Positions 44,983-55,323 of a DNA stretch of 64,000 nucleotides are shown here, piece by piece. Under the pieces are notes generated by a model. It saw only the letters and a list, made by a program, of their open reading frames with translations, was not told the DNA's origin and did not search any database. The position numbers were made by a program, and so were the translations under genes. Position 1 is the stretch's first letter, and each line of letters starts with the position of its first letter. This DNA comes from Mesostigma viride (taxonomy: Eukaryota > Streptophyta > Mesostigmatophyceae > Mesostigmatales > Mesostigmataceae). The DNA is taken from positions 1 to 64,000 of the forward strand of contig RPFO01000368.1 of assembly GCA_009746045.1 (NCBI GenBank), read 5' to 3'.

Positions 44983-46730
44983 CGTCACCGCAGCAGCAAC
45001 GGCAACAACAGCAGCCCCGACCGCGGCAACAACAACCTCAGACGAGACTACAGTGGCTACCCCATGAGCCTGAGCAGCAGGGAGACGAGAATGAAGATAC
45101 CCTGCCCTACCGTTATCAGCAGCCAGCTACAGGGCGGCCATCGCATCCTTGGGCGGGGCGGGGGCGTCCCCAGGGACCTCCGCCGGGCCCCACCCACCGG
45201 GGCAGACGCAGAGTGTCCTTCGGCAGCACCTCCCTGTTACCCACGGCGCTATGGAATTCGGATGAGGATGGGGAGATTCCAGGGGCAGATGGCGAGTTCG
45301 ACGATCTGGAGGGGACTGGCGAGGTTGACGAGGAACCAGTTACGCAGGGCCCACCTGTTGGTACTCATAGACCACGGGCCAGGCCAGGGGATGACAGAAG
45401 CAGTGTCACTGCCCGAGGCGAGGAGACTCATTCGCCCGTCCAGCGTCCGGTACCTCAACCGCAGCGTCCACGGGTGTTTGACAGCAGCGTGGTCCCATCG
45501 CCTGCGCCTGTCGGCAACCTTAATTTCAGCAGGGTGGCCTTGGATGACCCGGGGTACGAACATCCCTCATCAGTACAGGTGCGGCGGACTCATGGTACGC
45601 CGTCCAGGTCCGGATCTCTCCCCCGGTCGCAGCCCCCCGCCTTCGGCTCCATCTCCTACGTAGACGTCGGTGGGCCCATCACCAACGCGGTAAAGGCCCC
45701 ACCGATGCCCAATTTCAAGAATGTACCCAAGCTGCACGCAGACATGAAACCGCGCGAGGTAGACGAATGGGGACGCATGTGGCAACAGCAGTATACCATC
45801 TGGCGCAATCACCACAGCTGGCAGCTGGCCACTTGTGATCTGATCCCGCACGTGGTTAACACCTGCATGGACCCCTCGGTGGTGAGCATCCTGAATTGTG
45901 AGAGCATCGCATCCCAGTCGTACCCGCAAACCGTAGAGGAGCTGATGGATCGGGTGCGCCGCAAGCTGGTGCCCCCAGATGCTGTTATCCACGAGCGACT
46001 CGCATTCGGCAAGCTGCGCCAGGGAACCACCCGTACCGCGAGTTTCTCTCCAAGTTTGAGTCCAGCGCCGCCTACCTGACAGACATGACCTGGTATGAGT
46101 ACAAGATCCGGTTCATTGAGGCACTCAGTCCCGAGCTGCAGGATGAGGTACTGAAGCACTATGCTGAGGTCCCTTGGGAGGAGTGGGACATCTTGAATAT
46201 CCAGAGGTATCTTCTGCAGGTGGCCGACGTCGTGGCTCGCGGGCGCGCACCATCGGTGCGTCGTTTCTTCCGATCAGGTCCCCCGCACGACGGCGAGGGG
46301 AACGATGACTCCCCGATGACCTGGAGGACGGGAACGCTGACCATGGCCTCAACGCCATCGACGCGAGTAAAGCCCGTTGCTTCATGTGCTTTGAGGTGGG
46401 TCACCTCAGGCGCGACTGCCCCAAACTCCGTAGCAGGCACGCTGGACGTGGCACGGGGGAGACCGAGCCCAGGTTTTCAGGCCCGGCGTTCGGCAGTCGC
46501 CCGGACTCCTCCGGCCCAAGGGACAAGCCCCGCAACGCGGACGAGCGGGCGCCAGCAGGCCCGGCAGTTCACGACTCAGCACCAGCAGCCGCGGCCGCCA
46601 GCGATGAGTTCTACCAAGGGCGTGCTGCGCGCGGTCAATGAGATCGAGGCTCATCGACTAGCCTCCGGACAGCGTGCGACCTTTGAGTCACCAGCAGTGG
46701 CCGGTTACGAGTTTGCCGCTGGGAAGTATA
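44605..46730 (+). pseudogene. gag: Gypsy Gag with CAG-repeat tract and zinc knuckle, frameshifted
   Basis: It starts MPRKRREPVN at 44605. A CAG/CAA-rich tract (44860-45040) reads as polyserine in the starting frame but polyglutamine in the frame that continues downstream, so a shift lies at or before it. Two more shifts (near 46025 and 46330) separate the capsid-like region (MPNFKNVPKLHADMKPREVD, WYEYKIRFIEALSPELQDEV) from the zinc knuckle CFMCFEVGHLRRDC (C-x2-C-x4-H-x4-C, near 46385-46425). The order is as expected for gypsy Gag. The coding sequence ends abruptly at 46730 in AT-rich inserted DNA. Confidence 0.8.
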
Positions 46731-47185
46731 CTATAATATATATATATAAGTATATTTAAGTAATAATTATATTTTTATAATATGTTCACTCCGGTGCGCT
46801 TTTCCAGTCCTAGTGGCTGGCCACCTTAGCCATTCTGAGAATGCCCACCTGTGTAGGGCAAAGGGGGGGGTGTCTGTTTTGCCCCACATCTGTACCAAAT
46901 ACCAAGGGTGCATTGGTCCTGCACAGTAGCAGGTCACCCTGTTATCATGATGTCAATAGTACGAAGGGTGCATTGGTCCTGCACCGTAGCAGGTCACCCT
47001 GTTATCATGCTATCAGCAGTAAGGGGGGGTGTTTGGAATCATACACTGACCCCATGCATAGACGCCGTTGGCGGTAATGGGAAATTACTATTAGGCGTCT
47101 AGCACTAGTGGTTTTATATAGGGTACCGTTGGCGGTAATGGGATATTTTATATGGAATGTAATAATATATTCAGACACGGCCAAC
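46731..47185. other. AT-rich insert between gag and protease
   Basis: Begins in TATAATATATATATATAAG and ends GTAATAATATATTC. It contains a tandem ~60-bp duplication (AAGGGTGCATTGGTCCTGCA, at 46904 and 46964) and a repeated CCGTTGGCGGTAATGGGA. No ORF. It breaks the gag-protease reading frame and is probably another small insertion of unknown type. Confidence 0.5.
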
Positions 47186-47191
47186 CACCGT

Positions 47192-47520
47192 CATGGAGGT
47201 CAAGTTTTTGGTCGACACAGGCGCTTCCACGTCCTTCCTCAACGCGGCACTGGCGCGCCGGCTGGGCCTGACGCCCAGCCCCCACACCGGACGGCCGTGC
47301 ATCTGACCCACTCGGATGGGCGCCAACACCAATCGCCCGGTCTGGCAGAGATCAAAGGTGTGCTGCAAGGCACCCCGTTCGACCTGGCTGCGACCATCGC
47401 ACCGCTGGGCGCAGCGGACATCATCATCGGGCTCGACTTTGGACGCGCAGGATGTGGACATTCGCGTGCGCCGGCGAGTGGTTTGGTTTCCCGATGGTTC
47501 CTTGTGGTGCCCTGACAGCG
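47192..47520 (+). pseudogene. Gypsy aspartic protease
   Basis: EVKFLVDTGASTSFLN carries the retropepsin D-T-G-A active site. LRR-like spacing leads to IAPLGAADIIIGLDF, the second conserved retropepsin strand with the hydrophobic-G-x-D-F element. One frameshift near 47300 separates the two halves. RT would normally follow but is absent. Confidence 0.8.
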
Positions 47521-48854
47521 AGTATAGGGCACATAGCATTACACACGAGCGCCCGGCGGTCCAGCATCCTTGACTCCTTGGCAGTACTTGGACGATCGCG
47601 TGGACGCGTCGTCCCCGGGGGAAGGGGAGGGTTCGCAGGGCGTATGATACCAGATGGCTACTAATAATACCATATACTTCTCTACTATACCTACCTTTTA
47701 TATACTAAGTACTTGTACTGATCCACTACACTTCTTTATGATAACATACTCTTCTTAATTATATTAAACGCGGAAAAGATAACGGCAGGCTCGAGCTACC
47801 ATGGTCCGGATTCTCCCGATTTCTGGCCTGCGCTGGTTGTCTCTTTGATACTCTTCTTAATTATATCTAGCTCCTGTATGATCGGCACGGTTCGGCCTTG
47901 GATCGAGCCGGCCATCTATGTACCTGAATCCACCGCAGCCGCGCGTGGATCCGACGACCCTTCTACTGCCATGCCAGGGATCGATGCGCAGCCGCGCGTG
48001 GATCCGACGACCCTTCTACTGCCATGCCAGGGATCGATGCGCCAGTGTGCGGATATTATATATTTTCGATATTCTCTATTTTCTATATAATATATTTTCT
48101 CCATGCTATATTCTCTATGGGATAATCCGCAAGTGGTGGTGTGCTTGAACGGGTCGTCCCGAAGAGGCACCACGTCAGGCACTCAGCACCGCATGTGCAC
48201 ATGGTCCTAGCCTTTTTGGACATGGGCTCACCGGATGCTTGATGACTCTACTACTAAGGCGTCCGTACCGAGGCGTCTCCGCGTGGGATGCCGGATTCGG
48301 CAGCGAGTGCCAGCGACCCCAGACTACGGCCTGACTGCACGTCGCGTCCCGCGTGACCAACGGACGCAGAGTCCCATGGCACGCGGCCAAGTATTATTAT
48401 AGGGAGTCTTCCGGCTGGCGGCTATGAGTCACGGCTCCCTGACTTCCTGGCGCATGAGGGACGCGCCTCGCTTCTCGTGCACCCGTACGTGATTAATTTC
48501 ACCATTGCGGCACGGTGCATGGAGACGGCACGGTGCGTGGAGGCTGTTGCAACCCCGATGCGACTGGGCGATCAGGCAGGGCGGAGCCTGTACTGAATCG
48601 ATCGTGGCCGACCGGCAAGCAGATGTACAGCACCTTGTTGAATTGTCGGTAGCCAACCAATTGGCTACCCCGGCATTGAGTCGACGCCTAGCTGGGTCAG
48701 GGCACTCCTGGGCTCGAGTAACCGTGCATGCGGGGCGCGCCCGCGTCCGCCGCGACCGTCGGGAGTAAGGGCCCCCGGGGCTGCAAGCATATGCGGGCAC
48801 GGTGCAGTTGCATGGCGACAGCACGTACTGCCGGCAGTAGTGGTGGATGACCCA
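47521..48854. other. Gypsy interior without recognisable pol
   Basis: No RT motifs are visible on either strand. A 51-bp direct repeat (CGCGTGGATCCGACGACCCT, then ATGCCAGGGATCGATGCG) occurs at 47940-48042. AT-rich stretches alternate with GC-rich ones, suggesting further small insertions. Confidence 0.4.
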
Positions 48855-48885
48855 CACTAGGAAGTCGGCGGAAATTCGCACTGAG

Positions 48886-49190
48886 ATTTCTTGAGATTTT
48901 TCTGAGTTTTTTTGAGATTTACCTACACAAATCTTGAGAAATCCTGAGAAATCCTGAGAAATCCTGAGAAAATCCTGAGAAATCCTGAGATAAATCTTGA
49001 ATTTTCCTGAGATTGCCCTGATTTTTCCTGATTTTTTTTGTCTTCACAAAATCTGGTAAGTGCACACCTCGGGTCCTGAGATTTCTGGTGAAAAACCCAG
49101 GTCTTGAGATTTTGACTTTGTAGTGAAAATCTCAGGACAAAATCTCAGGACAATCTCAGGACAAAAAAACGAGTAGAATCTCAAGAAAAT
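48886..49190. repeat. Left subterminal repeat array of the CACTA-like element
   Basis: About 20 imperfect copies of TCCTGAGAAA or CTGAGATTTT, with some in the opposite sense (ATCTCAGGACA) toward the inside. Confidence 0.8.
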
Positions 49191-49785
49191 CAAGAACATG
49201 CACAGGCGAATTCTCCAGCCATTCTGGGACAAAAAAATGGTGTTATCAGGGACCGACAGAAATACAACAATGCAAGATGATTACAACAGGGGCATGACTC
49301 ACAATCAGTGCATTTATTACATTGATAAATATTATTTAAAAAATCTTTTATTCATAGGCAAAAAAAAAATCACAACAAAAAGAGGATTGTTTCTTCATCG
49401 TTTGGCAGATCTTGTAGATCATTTGGTTCTTCATATACTCTGCCAAACTGTGCTTCGTTGCACATTTACCTGCACGCATAAACCAGGAAGGGGGAAAAAC
49501 AGCATTAAACAGGACCATGATTAGAAACGCTGGGCTGCAGCATGTGCACATGTACACCTAACCAGACCAAAGGCATAGCAAACAACATCATGCTCGGCAT
49601 AAAAAAAGATACTTCTGAGTGGTACAAAACATTGAAAGGGTGACCCAAGTGAAAGCCTAGCACCGCCGTTATTGAGATGTGCAAGACCAAGAAACCACGA
49701 CATTGCATATGACCGATGCATTGAAAAAGGGAAAACACGTTAATTAACTGTAAAGCTCCAGGATAACTAGACTAAATTTCTTCAG
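49191..49785. other. CACTA-like interior, no recognised gene
   Basis: AT-rich DNA with minus-strand frames under 80 codons (such as 49505-49738). These might be exons of a degraded transposase, but no motif supports that. Confidence 0.3.
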
Positions 49786-50225
49786 GGCAAGGGACTAAGT
49801 GAATTCAGCAAGCAAGCGTACATGCGCGCAAGGACGAGAGTGGCTAAATAAGGAAGCAAGGGCCTAACAAAGGAAGCAAGGGACTTATTAGATTCAGCAA
49901 GCAAGCAATTGCAAGCATGCAAGGAAGAGGGGCTAACAAAGGAAGCGAGGGCCTAACAAAGGAATCAGGGGACTGATTCCATTCAGCAAGTGGTCAAGCA
50001 TGCAGGGAAGGAACGGCCTAACCAAGTAGGCAAGGTCATATCAAAGGAAGCAAGGCATTAATTAAATTCAGTAAGCATGCGAGGAAGAGTGGCTTACAAA
50101 GGAAGCATGGGACTAAGAAAGGAAGCAAGGGACTAATTACATTCAGGAAGCACGCATGCAAGGAAGCAAGGGAATAAAGCAAGGAACTAATCAAATTCAG
50201 CAAGCGGCTAAACAACCAAGCAAGG
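49786..50225 (+). repeat. Degenerate AAGGAAGCAAGGG tandem repeats, left block
   Basis: Irregular units such as AAGGAAGCAAGGGACTAA and ATTCAGCAAGCAAGC repeat for about 440 bp. They continue at 52206-52350 on the other side of the inserted LINE, showing the LINE landed inside this block. Confidence 0.75.
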
Positions 50226-50235
50226 GCCTCATCAA

Positions 50236-52205
50236 TTAATTAATTAATTAAACTCGTGCTCCCGTTGGGGAGTCACGGAGCACCGAAGTGCTTTTAATCC
50301 CTGTGTGTGCACTACAGGAGAAAGGGCAGAGACCCCCAGTCTCCTTCATGCCAAAGGCATGCCACAGCTGCAATCGGGCGCGGCTAGCTAAAAGGACAGG
50401 CTAACGATCCGGCAAACTGTGGGTGCAATAAGACCCATGTGAGCATATCATAGCAAGGAGCGTGGGCAAGTAATCTGAACATAGCCAGGGCGTAGCATGG
50501 CTGTACTAGGACTAGGCTATGGCTGGTTGTGTACCGTGCGTTGGCGGCACGTGACTAGGTGTGTTGGCACAGCTAGGCAACATTCTAGGCATGGCTGCCT
50601 TAGCGGCAGTGACGCCAATGGTTACAAGCTAGGGCTATTGCTATTCTAGCCCGCTGGGGGCGTCCACATCTTGTGGTTGATCATCAGGTCCCCGCCCCTC
50701 CAGTACACCTTGGGCTTCTGGGGGTCCTGCTTATGGCGGAGGTATTCCGGCCACAGGTCGCGTCGCTGCTGTTGCTGAGCGGGGGTGAGGTCGTCATCCA
50801 GCGTCCAGGTGAGGTCGTGCAACCGCTTGCGACGAGAGAGGAACCGCTGCTTATCCTCAGGGGAGGAGAAGGTGAGTAGGACTGGTGGGGGAGCCGCCTT
50901 GTCCCGTGAGTGGGGAAGGCGGTGGCACCCACGCAGTTCTACCTCACCTACCAGGCCCATGAGGGTAAGAAGCTGGTTCTTGAGCTCGTCAGCAAGAGAG
51001 GTTGACGTCTCACCTGGCTTCTGGGGGAAGCGACGTAGCACCACTCGGCACTCGCGGCGAGCGCGATCGGTGACCTCCCGTTGCTGGGCCTGGCGGTGGT
51101 CCTCCAGCTCCTGGAGCTTTGTGGCGATGGCGTCGGTGGTGGAGGCGGTCGCTGACCGCAGCAGGTCCGCGTAGGAGAGCGGCGGGAGGTCGCCAGCATC
51201 CTGCCGGGGTGGCTGGGATGCAATGGTGGCCGTCTGCTCCGCTATCTTGGGGACCTGTGTGGCCAGGGCCTCGGTGTGGGCGGTGATGGCCTCAAGCTTC
51301 TTCAGGAGCACGCCACACTTGCCCTCCACCTGGTTAAGGCGAGAGACAAGTGCCGCATGCGTTTCCGAAGCTTGTGCCGCGGTGTGCAGCGTCGTGAACT
51401 GGGGCTGGAGCTTGTGGACGACCTTGGTTTCCACGTTGGAGACCCGGGCCTCGACCGTGTTGAGCGTGGTGTTCAGCGATGTCAGCTGCTCGGCCAGCGG
51501 CCAGGTCACGTGCTCCTCCAGCACTGCGCGGATGTCATCCTTGCAGAGGGAGGAAGCCGAGGGGGCTGCCGGCTGTGCGGGGGCTGGGGTGCGGAGCGTG
51601 CGGGTGATGTCGATGAGGCGGAGCTGGAAATGGCTGGTCAAGATAGCCAGGCGTTGTTGTGCTTCGTTCATAGCATAGAGCCAGGACATGTCTCCATCGT
51701 AGTCAATAGCCCCCTTCACGAAGAGCTTCCGCTCCTGTTCGAGGAACTGGAGAACCTCAATGCATTCCTGCGGCGACAATTCTTGCCACCCGGTGAGGGA
51801 GAATCCTCGGTCGCCGGGGAGGAACTGGCGCCATTTGCGAGCGTGGCAGGGTTTCTTGGGCTCAGGCGAGGCGCTGGGAGATGGGGCTGCTGGCGGTGGG
51901 TTGGCAGGCCCAGACGGCTGGTTGGCGGGTAAGCCTGGCGGCGGAACAATGGCGAGGGCGAGAGGGTTGGGCTGGGCGCTGGGAAGCTGTGCCAGCTCCT
52001 TTTCCAGCCCTCGTTTTGCTTTGGTAGTCGTCATAGCTGGTCACGTGCGTAACTTTGTCTATACTGCGTGGCAGCCGTAACCGTTTATACTGGCAAGTGC
52101 GTCTTAGAAAGGCGCATCGAATGCAAGTGGTCTGACCGAATTTGGGGCTCAGACGCAAAAGATCTGAACTCCGCCGTCAGCCATACCGCCGTCAGCCATT
52201 TGCGT
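50236..52205 (-). mobile_element. Complete ORF1-only LINE with 10-bp TSD
   Basis: Flanked by GCCTCATCAA (50226-50235 and 52206-52215). On the minus strand the order is: a ~170-bp leader with GCGTCTGAGCCCCAAATTC and a hairpin, an intact ORF1 (52034-50646), a ~400-bp 3' UTR and a TTAA-type tail (50236-50251). There is no room for, and no trace of, ORF2. The TSD, the tail and a 5' end matching the other copy mark it as a full-length unit of 1970 bp rather than a truncation. Confidence 0.9.
50646..52034 (-). CDS. L1 ORF1p-like RNA-binding protein, intact
   Basis: The frame encodes 462 residues from MTTTKAKRGLEKEL. Residues 1-70 are Pro/Ala-rich. A conserved KWRQFLPGDRGFSLTGWQEL segment follows. 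Residues ~180-310 look like a heptad coiled coil (VEARVSNVETKVV, LVSRLNQVEGKC). Residues ~328-405 have the order of the L1 ORF1p RRM (CRVVLRRFPQKPGE, VLLTFSSPEDKQRFLSRRK). Residues ~406-462 match the ORF1p C-terminal domain (LDDDLTPAQQQQRRDLWPEY, VYWRGGDLMINHKMW). L1 ORF1p trimerises and coats LINE RNA; the same role is inferred here. This copy is the only one in the window with an unbroken frame. Confidence 0.85.
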   Translation of the reverse strand: MTTTKAKRGLEKELAQLPSAQPNPLALAIVPPPGLPANQPSGPANPPPAAPSPSASPEPKKPCHARKWRQFLPGDRGFSLTGWQELSPQECIEVLQFLEQERKLFVKGAIDYDGDMSWLYAMNEAQQRLAILTSHFQLRLIDITRTLRTPAPAQPAAPSASSLCKDDIRAVLEEHVTWPLAEQLTSLNTTLNTVEARVSNVETKVVHKLQPQFTTLHTAAQASETHAALVSRLNQVEGKCGVLLKKLEAITAHTEALATQVPKIAEQTATIASQPPRQDAGDLPPLSYADLLRSATASTTDAIATKLQELEDHRQAQQREVTDRARRECRVVLRRFPQKPGETSTSLADELKNQLLTLMGLVGEVELRGCHRLPHSRDKAAPPPVLLTFSSPEDKQRFLSRRKRLHDLTWTLDDDLTPAQQQQRRDLWPEYLRHKQDPQKPKVYWRGGDLMINHKMWTPPAG

Positions 52206-52350
52206 GCCTCATCAAGGAAGCAAGCAACCACGCAAAGAAGCAAGCAAGCACGCAAAGACGGAAACAAGCATGCAAGGAAGCAAGGGGTTTATCGAACTCA
52301 GCAAGCAAGCATGCAAGGAAGCAAGGAGCAAGTGAGGGACCAAGGGACTA
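52206..52350 (+). repeat. AAGGAAGCAAGGG tandem repeats, right block
   Basis: AAGGAAGCAAGCAACC and GCATGCAAGGAAGCAAGG units continue the block interrupted by the LINE at 50236-52205. Confidence 0.75.
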
Positions 52351-54340
52351 ATCAACTTTATGACACTTACCACGCAGAAGGGACAACCTCATGACCGCGG
52401 AGAAGATAACATTCCGTCCCTCCTGTTGCGATTGCAAAGGGGAGAAAGAATAGTAGTGATGTAAGGAATGAATTCCAGTGCAAAATTAGGAAAATACGTT
52501 CAATAACAAAGCTATAGTAAGTAGGCAAGGTAATAATAAAGTAGGTAGCAAACTGATGACAACATGCACATACTCACGCATGGACCAACCAAGTTAGTAT
52601 CTAATCTACTATGTGGCTTATGAGCACCATGAAACATTTGACCTTACTGGCTTCATCAGAAAACGTCTAGATGCTTTTCCTTTGCAAAGATAGTCGCAAT
52701 TGACGCTTGGGGCTTGCATGGGATTCAGGTCTGCATGGACGTTGCTTTGACAACAAACGGGCATGTACGCACAAAAATGCCCAAGGACGGTACTTCATGA
52801 TGGTCATCTTCATGAAATTGACCACGCATGTAAGAGGACAAGAAATCAAGTATTCAGAGTTCATGCTATACTAAGAAACCAGCTTTTGCTCAGAATGCCG
52901 CTTTTGCGGTCTATGGGCCTTCCAATGCAACCTGCCAAGCGATTCTCATAAGTATCCTTGCTCAGCTACGCAGTTGCTCATTTTCCCGGCTCCATTCCTC
53001 TTCGATCACAGCCTGTCCATGACGGCCTTGTAGGTTTTGGATAGCTCCAGAATCTCGCTCTGTTTATTCTCCGTTACTTATGTCACTCACCTGTCGTCGC
53101 TACTAGAACCGCTTCTAGTGCGGTTCTCGCTGCCACCCCTGCTGCCACACCTGCAGCGCTTGTTATTCGGTGGTTGCATTCATTGGTTACGTATGGAAAT
53201 CGGTTGCCCCATCGCTCGAGCTAGCGTGTATGTGCCCTCACTGCCCGCTAGCCCCAGCACTTGACTTGACTGCGAACAACGGCTAGGGCTACGTCAAACG
53301 CGTTTTTTTGAATTTGCGCAAAAAAAAAGACTGCGACTAGGTCACATCCGTAGCCAGCGGCAGGCGGAATGTCTCGAGTGATTCCAGCCAAGCGATCTTC
53401 CGTATTGTCATGACATCTTACCTTTCCACTGGTTACTACTCGTCTCAAAGCCTTTTAGAACGGTCGGAGCCGCAAACTGCCGATAAATTTACAGGTCCAG
53501 TAACTAGTATTCACCAATGAAAGCCACAGGCATTTAAAAAACCGCCGTCCTGCCAGACCCTAGAAAACGCTTGGTCCTGCCTTTGCCGGACAACCATTGG
53601 AGCAGGTTATAAAGTGCGACACCGATTTCTGATTGTTGGCTGACAGACTGACAGCCGACAATTATTAACGCAAAGTCACTAAAGCAAATAGGCAGTGAGA
53701 ACATTTTACAAAAGAGCTCTTAGTTCGGGCTTTATAGAAGTAGTACCTGCCTGTTAAAATTTGGAACAAGGATACGGTTCCGGCATCCGTTTATTCCGAA
53801 GCCGGTACGGGCAAGGCTAGGGAACCGGCGTGGGAATAAACTGAACTGAACATAACTGAAATAAAGGCCGTTATGGTGCCGTGAAATAGCCGCATGACGA
53901 CAGTGCCGTTCCAAACTTTCAACTTCGCGCCCTACCTCTCTTAACCGTTACCTGGTAGACCGTTGGTCCAACGAGCGAAAAATTTAGAAAGGTTGCGATT
54001 AGGCAACGCGACCTTGCACCTAGCCGCACCCATGAACGCCTTCAGCAGCCATGTTAGGCAACACAACCCTGCACCTAGCCGCACCATTCCATAAACGCCT
54101 TCATCAGCCATGTTAGGCCGGAATAGACACGGCATTTCCACTTTGGGTCTCTTGTTGTGTGCTTGTCGCACTGCATTATCAAGGAGACAACCAGCGCAGG
54201 CCAGAAATCGGGAGAATCCGGACCATGCATTATATTTCTTTATTTCCAATGAACATGTGTGTCAACTGCATCATTTCTGCATCCACATATAATGCATAAG
54301 TGTCCTGTCTTCATGCACTTGAGAGTTCTCAAGTGTCATG
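52351..54340. other. CACTA-like interior, no recognised gene
   Basis: About 2 kb of AT-rich DNA without a frame longer than about 105 codons. A ~50-bp direct repeat (AACCCTGCACCTAGCCGCAC, with GCCTTCA and CAGCCATGTTAGGC) lies at 54000-54120. No transposase motif is seen. Confidence 0.35.
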
Positions 54341-54615
54341 CTCAGTGTCCTGATTTTCCTGATTTTTTGTGCCATGCTAAGTGTCCTGATTTTCCTGATT
54401 TTTTTCTGATTCAGCGGGTTTTCTCAAGATCTTGAGATTTTTTGTGTTGTTCCGACATTTTTCTCAGGATCTCAGGATTTTCTCAGGATTCTCAGTGTTT
54501 CTCAGTGTGTGGCGAGACGCATCTCAGGCACTTCTCAGGATTCTCAGGAGAAAGTCCTGATATAATCTCAGGATTCCTGAGAAAAATCTCAAATTTTCTC
54601 AGGATTCTCAGGATT

Positions 54616-55196
54616 AATTAATTAATAAGCACGTGACTGCGTCACGTGGGTGCCAATACAGAGTAAAGGAACCTTCAACCCTATATACACAGTGAGAAGG
54701 AGGGAGGGCGCCCTAGCTTCTCTCACTGCCGCAGGTGGGCAGGCCACAGAGCGCTCTCTCCACGGCATGGTGCCGGGGCGCAACACTGTGGGTGCAATAC
54801 AACCAGTGCAATACCATAGGTAGGCTGACGCATAGCTTATGCTACAAATGTGAGGTGGGCTCAAGACGTCGGCTAATTAAGGCGCAAGCTGATGGCCACA
54901 AGGTGCCAGAGCTAATTGAAGGTACTATAACGCTGTGCGCTAATATCGTTTCAAGTGCTGTAATGCCTAAGCTATCCCATCATCGATTGCCCCCATCTAG
55001 ACAACTAGCTGGAGTGCTCTATCCCGGGGAAGCCCGGGGGGGCTTCCACAGTTTCTTGTTGACGTAGAGGTCCCCGCCCCGCCAGTACACTTGGGGCTTC
55101 TCGGGGTTGGTCTTGTGGCGGATGTAGTCGGGCCACTGATCGCGGCGTTGCTGCTGCTGGGCTGGCGTCAGGTCGTCGTCAAGCGACCAGGAGGTG
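54616..55196 (-). mobile_element. 5'-truncated ORF1-only LINE with 10-bp TSD
   Basis: Inserted into the right subterminal array with TSD TCTCAGGATT (54606-54615 and 55197-55206). It holds the TTAA-type tail, a 3' UTR matching 27220-27650, and the last ~60 codons of ORF1 (TSWSLDDDLTPAQQQQRRDQ, DLYVNKKLWKPP). It is truncated in the C-terminal domain. Confidence 0.9.
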
Positions 55197-55323
55197 TCTC
55201 AGGATTTCTTGAGAAAAAAATCAGGAAATCTCAGGAAATCCTGAAAAAATCTCAGGAATCCTGAGAAAAATCTCAGAAAAAACTCAGGACCTGAGAAAAA
55301 TCTCAGAACCCGACTTCCTAGTG

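Larger units (their letters stand above)
48855..55323. mobile_element. CACTA-like DNA transposon with subterminal repeats
   Basis: The ends are inverted: CACTAGGAAGTCGG at 48855-48868 and CCGACTTCCTAGTG at 55310-55323. Long arrays of short TCCTGAGA/TCTCAGGA-type repeats lie just inside both ends (48886-49190; 54345-54615 plus 55197-55305) in both orientations, as in En/Spm (CACTA) elements where transposase binds. Both flanks read CA, but no clean 3-bp TSD is seen. No TNP2-like transposase is recognisable; the interior frames are all under about 110 codons apart from the inserted LINE. Probably non-autonomous. Confidence 0.7.
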
